A stretch of DNA of 64,000 nucleotides from Torymus aiolomorphi (lineage: Eukaryota > Arthropoda > Insecta > Hymenoptera > Torymidae): positions 120,472,321 to 120,536,320 of the forward strand of contig CM070877.1 of the NCBI GenBank assembly GCA_036365515.1. The letters are read 5' to 3'. How positions within the stretch are numbered: the stretch's first letter is position 1; every line of letters starts with the position of its first letter. Shown here in pieces: positions 10,918 to 23,000 of this stretch. The translations under genes and the position numbers were made by a program. The notes beneath the pieces were generated by a model. It was not told the origin of the DNA. It saw only the letters and a list, made by a program, of their open reading frames with translations, and did no database searches.

Positions 10918-13305
10918 GTAAGGGGCATATACGCGCGGAGCTGGACGTTGTCCTGCGCTCTCTCTCTCCCTCGCGCCGGTTCGCGATCGTGGTGCATTAT
11001 ATATACGCGGGCCAGTGCAGTGTGTGTAATCGAAAACACGCGCGCGTGCCCACGGCGGCGCGGCACTGCAGCGTCGTCTGTTTATTATGCATGCGGGAGA
11101 TTTAAACGGCTCGCTACATAACAGCGCGCTCGATTTATTCTCGCTCGCTGCTATACAGTGTTAGTGTGTGTGCGCGCGCGCGAGACCCGCACACAGGTGC
11201 AGTACAGGCGGCGCAGTCCTTTGCTGCAGGTGTCAGCTTTTGAGGGATAACCCCCGCCCCTCCCTTCGCGCGAATCATTCCTCACTGTCACACTTTTTTG
11301 CTTTCTCATTGCGGCTTCGTTTCGTTTCGGTGAATCTTTTTCTCTATGTTGCGGGTGGAGTAGATTTTTTGTTGGAAAAGTTTCAAAGTTGGAGTTTGTT
11401 GATATATAGGGTGCAACGCAAGTATTCATTACGTCGATTTATCATTTTATACCTTATTTTGCGCAATATATAGCTGAGAGTGGCGCAGTATTGGCATAAT
11501 ATTGTTTATGTTTGATTAATTTATACATATACATACTGTAAATGCACTTAATATATGTTTCTATATAATTTAAAAACACTTGAATAATTCATACTTTATC
11601 ATTGAAATATATATTATGCTTTTTTATATCATCTTGCACCACATATTGTTTCTAAGCTAATAAATAAAATAGTCAATAGAAACCCCTATATTTAATAAAC
11701 GAAAAACGTGAAAAAGAAAAACAAAATTCTAAAACCATTATGTTTACCAAATAAATAATACTCTTGAAAAAATCGCGTAGTATCAGTCCTGTTGGCATAA
11801 AAATCCGATAAAGCAAACAGCAGCATTTCTATGAAACGTGCAATGTTGACTTTTGAGTATAAACTGTGAAAACAAACTGCCAGTGAAAGCACTCGAACGA
11901 GCCAAGCCCATCCACCACCGCTTATAGAGTGCAGTTCCCGCGCTAAAAACTCTCGAACGTGTGTCACCTGTGCGCCCACATCTGCGAGGAAAGCCTACCT
12001 GCGCACACGAGGAGAAAGAAAAGCTCGCCGCGCTACATGCAAATGAGCGAAGAGCTCCTTGAGAGAACGAGTCACGCACATATACACACGCAGACAGCAC
12101 ATGTACTCGCAAACGGACGAGCGGCCGTGTGCATAATCCACGCGAGAGCAGAGACAAAAAAAAACCAACGCGAGTTTCGCAAAAGCGCGCATTCAGCGCG
12201 CATATGAATATATGTACACACGCCTACTCCGCGACGCGCGGGGGCGCGTGCGCGCATGCATGCACACACCTGATATATCGGGTGTCAACTGCGTGCGCGC
12301 GTGAAATATAACGTGCGCGCACGCTAAGCCCCGCGGAGAGGAACTTTACGGCGTCGCGCTGCACCCGACGAGCTTTTCGCGAATGAGATTCCGAGGACTT
12401 TTTAAGAGACGTGTAGGTACAGGCGCCGCGTTGCCATGGAGCCTCCCGAGAGTTGATTTATGAAGCGAGTGCACTGCTACTCGGTTTGAGAGCGCGATTT
12501 ACAATTGGCTTCTCCGACTAACTCGCACGCGATCGCTCGAGTCACTTTTTAATTATTTCGAATTGTCGGGAAAAATGCAGTCGAGCGGCATGTGCGTGGG
12601 TCAACGTAGAGGCGTGTCTTGCCATGCTGGACTCATTCTACTAGAAAAATGCACGTCTTATCACTGCAGACTCTTTCTACTGCGTCACGTACGTGCGTGC
12701 GCATAACGCCTTGTTTTAACTTAAATTTGTCAGACTTTTTCACCTTATTATAAGTATTTCTTCGTCCACTATTTCTAATTAAATCGCACGCAGTAATGTA
12801 GCGTGAGTTTCATAAGGTCCTCTAACGGGTGCGCTATCGTGTACTTATCCGTTATATCATCCTCCTTTAATGCGCGCGTAAACTTGCGTTATCGTATAAT
12901 ACTGGCGCAGTGTACACTCCTTTATTATAAAATTTATTCGACAAATATTGAAGCTCAATATCAGTTTTATATTCTGTATTAAAATTCTAAATTAATATAT
13001 TGGTATATATAGTTTAACGGATGAAAAATGTTTTCACGGCCGGATTTAAAAATAATTAGCTTGATGAAAAGAAAATCCCTTTCCCACAATTCAAGCCGCG
13101 GCTCATTATTCCCCCTCAAATACAAAGAGCTACTCCGCGCCCCGCGTATTAAAAAACTTTCACAATCTACTACACCGAGGGGTATACTACGCACACACAT
13201 GCATATTACACACACAACCGCAGCAGCGCGTTAAAGCAACGCACAGAGGGCACATATATGCACGAGTGCGGTCGGGGCAAGCGCGAGGAGCAGCCGAGCG
13301 GGCAG

Positions 13306-13340
13306 CAACAGCATCGTCGTCGGCGATCGCGTCATCACCG

Positions 13341-13371
<31 letters not shown>

Positions 13372-13380
13372 CAGCCTCAA
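13306..13380 (+). repeat. CAG/CAA-type trinucleotide repeat
   Basis: An imperfect run of CAGCAACAGCAGCAG units, preceded by CATCGTCGTC and CATCATCAG runs. All frames close quickly nearby, so a polyglutamine exon is not supported. It lies 35 bases left of the TIR element at 13416. Confidence 0.6.
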
Positions 13381-13415
13381 CAGCGACGTCGGGTCGTCGC
13401 GGTTTTCAAGTAGTA

Positions 13416-14511
13416 CACTGACAGAAAAAATCTGGTAAAAATTCTTATGTTGTCATGTAAAAATTACCATGTTGGAATCGTAACTCGACCATATGTCGGA
13501 TTTTTAGCAGAAATTGCAATACACGTAGGAAAAATTCCAAGTCTAACATGGGAATTTTTTTATAACTGATTTTAAAGAGCGAAAAAAATTATTACATCTT
13601 TTGTTTTTTAGGAGTGGGGGAGCGAGTATCAGACACATAATTATTATATTTAGACAATACAGAAGTTATTTTTGAATTAAACATGATTAAAGAAAATTTA
13701 TTAAATAAATTAAAAATTTTTGACGGCATCGAGACTCGAACCTGGAACCCTTGGCACGGTAGTCGGGAGCGCTAACCACTTACCTAAAAGACATATGTCC
13801 TACAAAATTTTGGAACTTGTATATCCCCAAACGTAAGTTATGCGCGCTAATTTTATAACAAATTATGCTTTAACTCGAATAATATTATTCTCTATTTTAA
13901 CGTAATTTATTACAAATGTTATATATTAAGAATATTGTTTAACATTTTATAACTATTACCAATACCTTAAATTAAACAAGCTCATTTATTTATTAATGAA
14001 TTTGTATTTTCGATATAATGGTTTTTCACAACCTTCCTTAAAAATATTACAAATAAACAATGATTTTAAAAATTGTCTTATCATAAAAAATAAAAAAAAA
14101 ATAAAAACAAGTATGTTGGATTAGAACGCACATTCAGTTGTTGCGTTTAGCGTTTGTGTTTTGTCTCGATGTTGCCAAGGTGGATTGAGTTTGTTGACAT
14201 GTATCTGTCTGAATCTTTCCTATTTTGACATTGAAGAGGTCAACTTTTCGTGCACTCGCGGGCTGTTTACGATTGAACGTGTGAATTCTTACTCTAAAAC
14301 TCTCTCAATTTTTACCATGCTAGCCTGGGAAAATGTACAAAAGATAAAGTTCCATTAGTCACGTGTTAATTTTTACTATGCTGGCATAGGAAGTTTTACT
14401 TGTGACATTGGACTTTTTCATATAAAAGATAGTAAATATTTCGATTTTAAGCAGTTGTGGGCAACTTCCAAGAGCAACATAGGAATTTTTCCCCGGGTTT
14501 TTCTGTCAGTG
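13416..14511. mobile_element. TIR element of 1.1 kb, ends CACTGACAGAAAAA, TA target duplication
   Basis: The left end CACTGACAGAAAAA is matched in inverted form by TTTTTCTGTCAGTG at the right end, and both are flanked by TA. Sub-terminal blocks also correspond (AATTACCATGTTGGAA type on the left; CAACATAGGAATTTTTCC and TTTTTACTATGCTGGCATAGGA on the right). The interior is AT-rich with a tRNA-like segment near 13730 and no transposase frame. It splits a CpG-rich block. The ends resemble the CACTGAGA-ended elements at 19647 and 28514. Confidence 0.7.
13722..13795 (-). repeat. tRNA-like (SINE-type) sequence inside the TIR element
   Basis: On the minus strand the order is TAAGTGGTTAGCGC (box A-like), a region resembling an anticodon arm, then CAGGTTCGAGTCTCG, a good match to the box B consensus. 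The arms pair poorly, so this is a tRNA-derived repeat or tRNA relic, not a working tRNA gene. Confidence 0.5.
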
Positions 14512-17500
14512 TACGTATCCCTCACTCTCTCGATGCTGCAAGACGCGCGTATATATAGATATAATAGAGGCGTTGTACATAATATAAAAGAGCATCGCGC
14601 ATTGAAACTCAGACACACGCTGTTACAGCAAGCAGCTTCCGCAGCTATATGGCAGGCCGCTCCGCTGCTGCTCTTTCTCTCATGTAGTTGTGCCGTCATG
14701 CGTGCCATACACATATACACACATATGCATGTAAGTATGTATAATATACATGCGGATCGTCGCCGCCTTTATTACCGACGCATTGTGCGAGGATTGTTTC
14801 TCGGATTATCGTGGGCATCGCAGGTATGCGATGTCGTGTACTCGTATACACGAGTTACTTCTTTCGTCACTTTTATGCTGGGCTTTTAATTATTACGTAA
14901 TAATATACAAGCTCGAATCTTTTGTTTTGTCACTCTTGGACAAGGATTTGAAAAGATATTGTTAATGTTTATCAGCAGCTATTCAAAAAACATAAAATTG
15001 CTATATAGGATCACACTTACTTTTAAAAAATCAAAATGGGTTTGTTTTATCATCGGAATATTAATGGACTATTAGAAATTTGATATCAACACATTCATTT
15101 CAATACTATCACAGAATTCGAAAATACGATCGTCCGTAGTCGTAACCCCGCGTACAGTCACAGTTCATAATATGCACACGTCCCACGCGCATAACTCGAG
15201 AATTGTTAATAGAGATACTAAGCCAGAGGTAAATTGGCTCGTTACACATTAGCGTTACTGGAACGATGAGGAATAGGAAAGAAGAATTATACTGACGCAA
15301 GCACTTGACACATTTTTGCCTCGCAAAGCTTTTTCACAGGCATATTTCAAAGATTTAAACCATTTTTTTCACCGTTAACTTTTCATAGTTGTAAATATAC
15401 TCCAAAGCTTATATTAGCATCAAATTTATCTTAAATTAAATATATAAAACTTCAGAAAAGTCACTTGTTATTTATATTTATGAAAGCTTGATGAATAAGT
15501 AATTATTTATTCCTAATTATGTATCGAACAAACTAAAATGGGGTAATGCATGAATGCTAAAAGTCTTATAATTATACGAAAAACGGCAAATGATCAGCAA
15601 TAAAAAAAAATCATCTGTAAGAGTAACTGGTGTACCCACATCATTCGTATGTCAAATGATCTGTATGTTAGTAGCGGAACCTGCAGCGCTGTTTAGCCTA
15701 CTTTAACGACTTCTCACTTCTCGATGACAGTCTTGCAATAATCCGTAAACCTACACTACTCGCATATACTCGCTCATTTTCTTTTATTTTGCGGTCAGCC
15801 GGCAGTTTTTTCTTTGCTGATGACATATTGTATGTTTATGGCAGTCTATTAGAAAGTTAGTTTGCCAGAGATTGTGTTCATGTTGTTTATTCAAAATTAC
15901 ATACTTTTTATGCATATACAAACCTATATGAATAACATACCAAAGGATATTATAGTACATACATTACCAAAACTTGCTTGAATTAATTGCGTTGCACATT
16001 ATTCCACCAAAGCTCATGATATTCATTAATGTTTGTTTTTTAAAAATATACGAAAATTTACAAATTTTCAGATTTTCGCTATAAAACCAACATTTATTTC
16101 ACGTAAATGTTTCATATATCTGGTATTTATATTGGTACATTTTTCAAATGACTGAGCAAGCTATTAAGCTTGTTTGTCGCGCGGCTTATAGCCAATGAAC
16201 GACGGAAATGTGGCTTCACAGTGTCATGTAAGTGAAGAGTAAGGAGTTCCATAACTCCCGTTTAAGTCAATTTTGCGGAAATAGTTTTAGCAATGCTTCC
16301 ATTATTATGAGGCCGTCAAAATCTACCGGATTATCTCCCTATCTAAGAAACAGCTTACAGTTACTGTTATCATGAACAGATGAACAATATGTAAAATTAT
16401 CGAATTAGGAACAATTTTTTATAAATAAATCTATAGCTGAACAGGTTTTATTGTTTTGACGAATTACTATTGAAGTCTTTAACAAAGGCACTCTACGAAT
16501 GAATGATTCTGTTGTCTGTGAATATAGCGTGACAATTCTTGATCGATATTTTCCATAATGAAAAGTGGTATTCACTCGATATTTTCAATTCCATTATAAT
16601 CCTTAATAAAACTTTCATTTAAAAAACTTGAGTAAACATCGCCTCAATACATAACCCTGTTAATAAATAACGCTCATCCATTCTTTAATATTGAATGAGG
16701 TTTTCGTATCGGTATAAAAATTTCAAAAATAAACCCTCTACCCGTAGCGTATATCCGCGTATACCAAGGCAAAGAAAAGCTCTCGTACCCTCTCACTCTC
16801 TCGCTCCACATTCGCTACAACGAGCGCGCACAGAGGCCTCGAAATCGAGCGTACTGTTACTTACTCGCGGGACAAAAATCACACACACAGAAAATTAATA
16901 AAGGTCGAGCAGGCACGTGTATAGTCTCTCTTTCCGCGGGTGAAAAGCTCGGCCGAGCGAGCGCTTTGTCGTGTGCGAGCTTTTATAACGCGACGAGCCC
17001 TGTATATTTCAAATCTCGATAGCTCAAACGGTCGCTAGAACCGCATTTGTGTGTAAGCGCGTGTGTGTATACGCGCATTACCCTCTTCATCCGTTGGCGT
17101 TATATTATGTTGAGCTCGAGACCGCGACAGCCGTGCGTAAACATGTTTTTCGCGGAAAGAGCTGGTGGAGATTTTTCTTTGCAAGTTCGGGAAAGCGGTG
17201 GGTATAGAATTTTATTTATAATAGGAGTAACGGTATAAGGATAGTTATGTGTAATGAGGAGATTTGTTGGAACATTAAAATAAATCGTAAGTATTGCGAA
17301 ATGTGAATTATCACCTATAAGATTCAAAAATTAATTGAGCGATCAATTTCAAATTACATTTAGCAGATTTATCAATAACGTAGTAAGTGTACATCACAAA
17401 GCTATGTTTTCTTTATAGATCTATTCAAATTAAAATTTTTACAACAGTCAGAGGAAAATTATGCTGTTAATCTTAAAAGTCTAGAAAAATATAATTTAAA

Positions 17501-19833
17501 AAAATTACCATGACAAAGCAATCCCTCATGAAATGTAATTCGGAGTTATAGCTTTAATCTCAACTGCGCTACACGTATACCCGATGCATCATTTCCCGCG
17601 GCATATCTCGAAGCCCAGCATCGCGGCCCTGACAAATACCTTAATGACGTTCATGAATATTTTTCCCGTCTTAGGAGCAATAAATATGAGAAACAACCGA
17701 AACAGCGGTGCAGCTATAAGCTTTTTTCTTTGAAATAGCTACTTCAAAGCGGCACTTTAACCAACAACGGAGTCAAGGGGGGCATGGCAAAGCGAAAAAT
17801 TTACAGCCCGTTTTTCAGGCCCCTTTAAATCGCGTGTACATAGACGCGACGAATCCAACCCCTTCCGCGCAGTAAACAATGCCGGTGGCTGTTACGTATA
17901 TATATAACGGGGCGCAGTCGTGCACGCGAGCGGGCGCTATACTCACACATCGTTGGCGCCTCAAGGTTCCCGAGATTACAAACGAGTGACACCGAAGTAG
18001 CGCGATTAGCCTTATCGGCACGCGCGCGCAGCAGAACCCACGAGGCTTTTTAAACGCCAGTCAGAAAAGGTGTGTCGCTCGCGTGTGCTTCGCGCCTCCG
18101 TGAATTCGCGAATCGCCGTTTTTTGTGTGTGCAAGCTGGACTGCCTTACGTCGGTTGAAGAGTTGTACGTAGAAACGATGCTGTAGTGAATTTCATGATG
18201 GTTGATGGAATTATGCCGACGATGATTGATAGCTCGCGTTGCATGTACGTCTTATCGGGGACGATGCAAAGATGCAAGCCGTTGCAAGTTGAGTAAGTCT
18301 TGCGATATGTTTTCGAGATCAATGAAGAGGAAGAGGAAGCGCAAGCTACTTTTATTTACGCGTTTGTTTCCGTCAATCGGACGATAAGCGTTTGCACTTT
18401 GTTTGATTCATAATGCTATTATTTCTTTAACAGGGGCAAAATTACGAAGTAAGCTAGGGTTTCTTCTAATATTCTATGCGAGATAATACTTGTTGCATAT
18501 ATTGAGAATTTTCTAAATACAATCATAGGCATTATTCTTTTACTCAATAGAATATAAATTGCATCTATTATGCGCAACAAAGCGTATGGTGATGCATATT
18601 TGTGCAAAAACATATGCTTTCATTTTAAAGAAGTAACTATATACGACTACATCTATTATATTTCGAATTTTCATCAATTTCATATTTAATATTCACGACT
18701 AAAGCCAAGAAAATATAAACATTTTGCTATTTATAAAGAATGTGATTCCTATCAGACCATCATTACCTCTGTAAAGCGCACACGGTATGCTTGATTGTGA
18801 TTCTGAAAGATGGATAATCTGATAGAATATCGTTATCAGGTTTTGTCATCTAAACGAAAACTCGTACTTTGTACGACTTTATTTGAATAACTACGCGCTT
18901 TGTGGAAAAATGGCTCGAAACGAATAATGCGATTACTTATGAATATGCGACAATAAGAAAAAGATAAAATATTTTACGTTCGCACTGCATTCTCATTTTT
19001 TACTAACGCGTAACGTTTTATGTTCGCAAAGCTCACGTTTCCCATATAAAAGCAACCCCGTTAAATCCGTATCGGATGACTTACTCAAAGTTGTGCAATA
19101 GTCACGTTTAAGCGTATGCTTTTAAACAAAGATTTTTTGAAAGCTTTAACTGGATAAATATGCATGCGATCGATTTTATCGATAGGAAATATTGGATTAA
19201 TATTATAATGGAAGGTCAAGGAAATTTTGCATTTTTGTTACTGTTTTAATAAATTTGCTATTGTTGTATAGAAAATACGTGATAAAGTACTAATTGTTAT
19301 TCAGTTTTAAAATGTTTTTCTAAAAGTATGTTTTATTATTATACACAAAATGTGATATTTTTACTGAACTTACAAACTTTACATTTTTTATAAAAAAGGC
19401 CGTTTTTGAAAAACGATTTTTCATAGTTTGTTAAAATTACTTCCTTTTCCTCTATTTAAGTTGTTTACTAAAATGACACGACAATGTGTTCTCTTGCAAC
19501 AGATAGTATTAATTTCGACGAAAAAACTACTTTGCTCGATTAAAGATAAATTAACTACAATAGTAGATTCCCGGAACTGTTTGTTCTGGTAGAGTTGAAG
19601 GTATTCATTTTTTGAGGATTACATAAAACTTCTCCTCTCTTTGTATCACTGAGAAAAGGATTTTTTTACTGTTAACATGCGTATGTTTAAATATGACCAA
19701 ATATAGGCATTGTAACAGTTATAATGCCATGTTAACAGTTAAGTTACCATGTTCTCATAAACAATTTCAATATGTTACCTGAGAACATTGATATTGTAAT
19801 AGTTACAATATGCTTATTATAGTAGTTTTTTAA

Positions 19834-20072
19834 TCTAATGGCCAATTTTTTACCAGGATGATGTTGTTTTATAACAAAAACGTGTGAAATAAAAACGTCA
19901 TTTATTTTTTTACTCCATCGTTTCGTTTTTGTTATTTATCCTGATGAGGGACATAAACAATAAAAATGTCCGAAACGTTGGAGTAAAAAACTATATGGAG
20001 TTTTTATTTCAAATCTTTTTTTTTATATAACAACATCATCCTGGTAGAAAATTGGCTATTAGATTCAAAAAC
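19834..20072. repeat. Inverted repeat around a hammerhead-like centre
   Basis: The left arm holds CCAGGATGATGTTGTT and then, reverse-complemented, GAAACGATGGAGTAAAAAA. The right arm holds GAAACGTTGGAGTAAAAAA and ends CAACATCATCCTGG. The arms are about 80 bp with scattered mismatches, and the outer 47 bp match best. Confidence 0.75.
19938..19982 (+). ncRNA. Hammerhead-ribozyme-like motif
   Basis: The order is CTGATGAG, stem strand GGACAT, loop AAACAATAAAA, stem strand ATGTCC, then GAAACG. This matches the two conserved boxes of the hammerhead core (CUGAUGA and GAAA) separated by a perfect 6 bp stem II. There is one extra G compared with the textbook core, and the cleavage triplet was not identified. 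Hammerheads are known in the terminal repeats of Penelope-like elements. Confidence 0.5.
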
Positions 20073-23000
20073 TACAATTTACAAGAACTTCTACCATCAG
20101 CTACTTTCAAATCTGAATATGTCTATTAGTTAATATAGATATTGTAACTATTACAATATTACATTTTATCCTTAAACATGTCAAATAGTTGTACTTCAAA
20201 TAGATAAATATGTTAACAGTAACAATATTCTTCTCTCAGTGTACTTTTAGTTACTAAATATTACTACTAGAATCCAGAAGTTCTAATAATCGTTTGCTTT
20301 TTTTCGAATTTCAAAGCTGTCGATTGAGACCACACAACTACACAAGAGGAAAAATCATCAATGATCATAAAAATTGCCAATCTATCCAATTCCGGAATCC
20401 CATTAATGTCCAACGACAGATTTTGACGAAGATCGGTCGACTGCTTAATTTCCCAAAGAATTTCCACCCACGTCCATCAACTTCTCAAGCGACAGTCCAT
20501 TCCCGAAAACAATCAAGCAAAAGAACTTTTTATCTGACTCGAGGCAATAATTCCGCTGACTCAGACTCGCGAGGAATTGGGGGGGAGAAAGTGTGTGCGG
20601 CTTTTCTTCCCTCTCTCTCCCTCGCACTCTCTTTCTCTCCGAATCAATACTCCTTTCCGCATCCATCAAAGCCCCGTCAGCCTTTAATCCCTATATCTCA
20701 GTTGGGCGCGTGTACACCTCCCGAAAAAGGCTTATCGTCCCGGCTCGGGCACGCCGATAGCCCGCGAATTATTGCACCTTGGCGTCGGTTCTGTGTACAC
20801 ACAGCGACGAAACGATCGCGTGCGCGCATGCGAGCGAGCTAGCGCATCATGTTTATTGCTTTCTCTCTACGTATACTTACTGCGCGGCGGGGGAGGAGAG
20901 CGAGCGAGTGAGCGCCGCGTTTAAAGTGTACGCGCGCGCGATGGAGGTGGCCAGTCGCCGTGCAAAAGCCCGCCGAGCGGCTTATCGCGCCTCTCTCTGT
21001 CTATATACATATATATGTATCCGCGTGTATTATGTCGCGAGGAGTTGGCGATGCGTAGCGTCGACTTATTGTATTGTTGTCGGGCGGCCGGGGTGAACAG
21101 CAGTGATTCGTGCGCGAAGACCGATTGCTGTCAAGGTTGGCAAGGTGTTGTGTCCGCTACAGTTGCCCAGACACGCGCGACTGTTTTTTTTTTTTTTTAT
21201 AAATATACTACGAGGCGTTATGTAAAAGTGCTTTATCGTTATTCGATAATTCTTCGTTTTTATTCGGAGCCGAAGGGAAATGGAGGGTCAACCACGAAGC
21301 CTCGAAGTTTCTGCTCTATTCTATTTCAAAGTGAACAATAAATCACGGCCGTTTAATCATTAGAAAAGTCCAATAGACATCATTTATATCTCCGCCGTCC
21401 GTTTCATGTTCTGATGTATACACATACACGTACGTTAGCCGCATTTGTTTCCGCGTTTATTCTGCTCCGAGTGAACGCTCGCTTACTCGTTTCTCAGTCA
21501 CAAAATCCCGCGAGAATCTCCAGTTTTCAAAGGAGCAACAAAGCTAGTGCATTTTTGTTCCCTATTAATTATATCCCCATCACGAACATCGCGCTATGCA
21601 GCGAAACTTTCTAACGCTCATAAAGCACATCACTATCTCCCCGCTGATTATTATTGATGTCTTGCATAATTAAGAATTTCTGAAAACAAAAAATTATTCA
21701 ATTATTAAGATTCCCACGAAGCAGAACATGCGCATGTATATGGGTGTACATAAGCAGATCGGCACGTGGTCGTATAAATAATGCTTAATTACTTATTTTT
21801 CTACGCGCGCGCTCGCCGCTCTAAAAAGCCAGCGGCTCGTGGCGATGCTCCCGCCGTCTTTTTCCTTCCGTCGAGCGTATAGGCTCTGATGATCTGCCTC
21901 GCGGAGCATCGCCGATGCGCGGTGATAGCGCGTACACGTATATGTATAAGTATGATACGCTGTGAGCGAGCGCTTTTCTCTTCCTCCCGCGGAGCCTACA
22001 TCGACTTTTTCTCCTCATTTTTTTTCACTATCGGCCATTATTTTTAAACCAAGCGATCAAAGCGCCCGCGTCGGGCTCTCTATGCGGTGCGCTGCTCGGT
22101 GTGTATATGTACATGTGTACGTGTGTGGGTAATGGAGATACAGTCGGAGTTTTGGACTATATTGCACTGCGGCTATACGCGCGCGGTTATATGCGTAATT
22201 GAGTGTTCGCGATGTTTTGATATTTCGGTTGATGGACGATTTCCGCGCTGGTGTAAACGATGCCTCAACTATGCGGATGTGTCATGTGTTATGTCTGCGT
22301 GGATATAGCGCTGAAATAAAAAGTGCACGTTGGATCTCAATTAGCTTTTTATTTTTTTTTTGTTTGTTAAACTTTGTTATATAATGTTATCACTGCCTTT
22401 TTCACAAAAACTCCAAACAAAGTTTAGTGTCGTACAATCGAGCTCTTTATTAATGAGCAGACTGAAAAAAAAAAGAATAAAAAATACGTCATTTGTATTC
22501 ATGTGGTTTATCTAGTATTGAATATTACTATATACTTACTTACATAACATTAATCTAGTTTCCTTTTGTGATATTTATTTACAGTCCACTGCCTTAACAT
22601 ACATTTTATCATTTCTGAACTTAATAACGAATCTTTGTATAAAATTAGGAATTAGTCACACTCGAGGTTTGGAGTATAATTAAAATTTCAATAAAAATAT
22701 TTTCTACAATATAATGGAATGAATTGCTTCTTTCTATAATGTAATACCTACATTATATCGGATAAGTAAAAGTTCTATATATAGCATTTCTGACAGGATT
22801 TTCTCTCATATATTTGTCTGCAACAGTGAATTAGAATAAATTTATTAACTTTACGAATATCTTAAATAATCAAAGTAAGAAAAAAAAACCCCTTCGGTGT
22901 TATATGATATAAATATTTTATGATGTCAGTTATCATACTATCTGTTTATCCATATTAATTAAATATATTTATATATCTCTCTCATTATTATCATTATTAC

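Larger units (their letters stand above)
19647..20241. mobile_element. TIR element, ends CACTGAGA, enclosing an inverted repeat with a hammerhead-like core
   Basis: The left end is CACTGAGAAAAGG and the right end TTCTCTCAGTG. Repeated AACAGT, TAACAGTTA and TGTAACTATTACAATAT motifs lie on both flanks of the centre. The middle (19834-20072) is an inverted repeat whose outer arms read CTAATGGCCAATTTTTTACC on the left and, inverted, TCTACCAGG-type sequence on the right. No protein frame. The nested structure suggests one element built around, or inserted by, another. Confidence 0.6.

Noticed and set aside
10205..10921. Several long open frames on both strands
   Set aside because: CpG-rich DNA has few stop codons; the frames overlap on both strands and none has convincing start context or protein character.
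13722..13795. A functional tRNA gene on the minus strand
   Set aside because: Box B is good, but the acceptor and T stems do not pair properly, so it is better seen as a tRNA-derived repeat.
20294..20842. Open frame of 182 codons on the plus strand
   Set aside because: It runs from AT-rich into CpG-rich DNA with no consistent codon bias and no domain pattern; it most likely reflects base composition.
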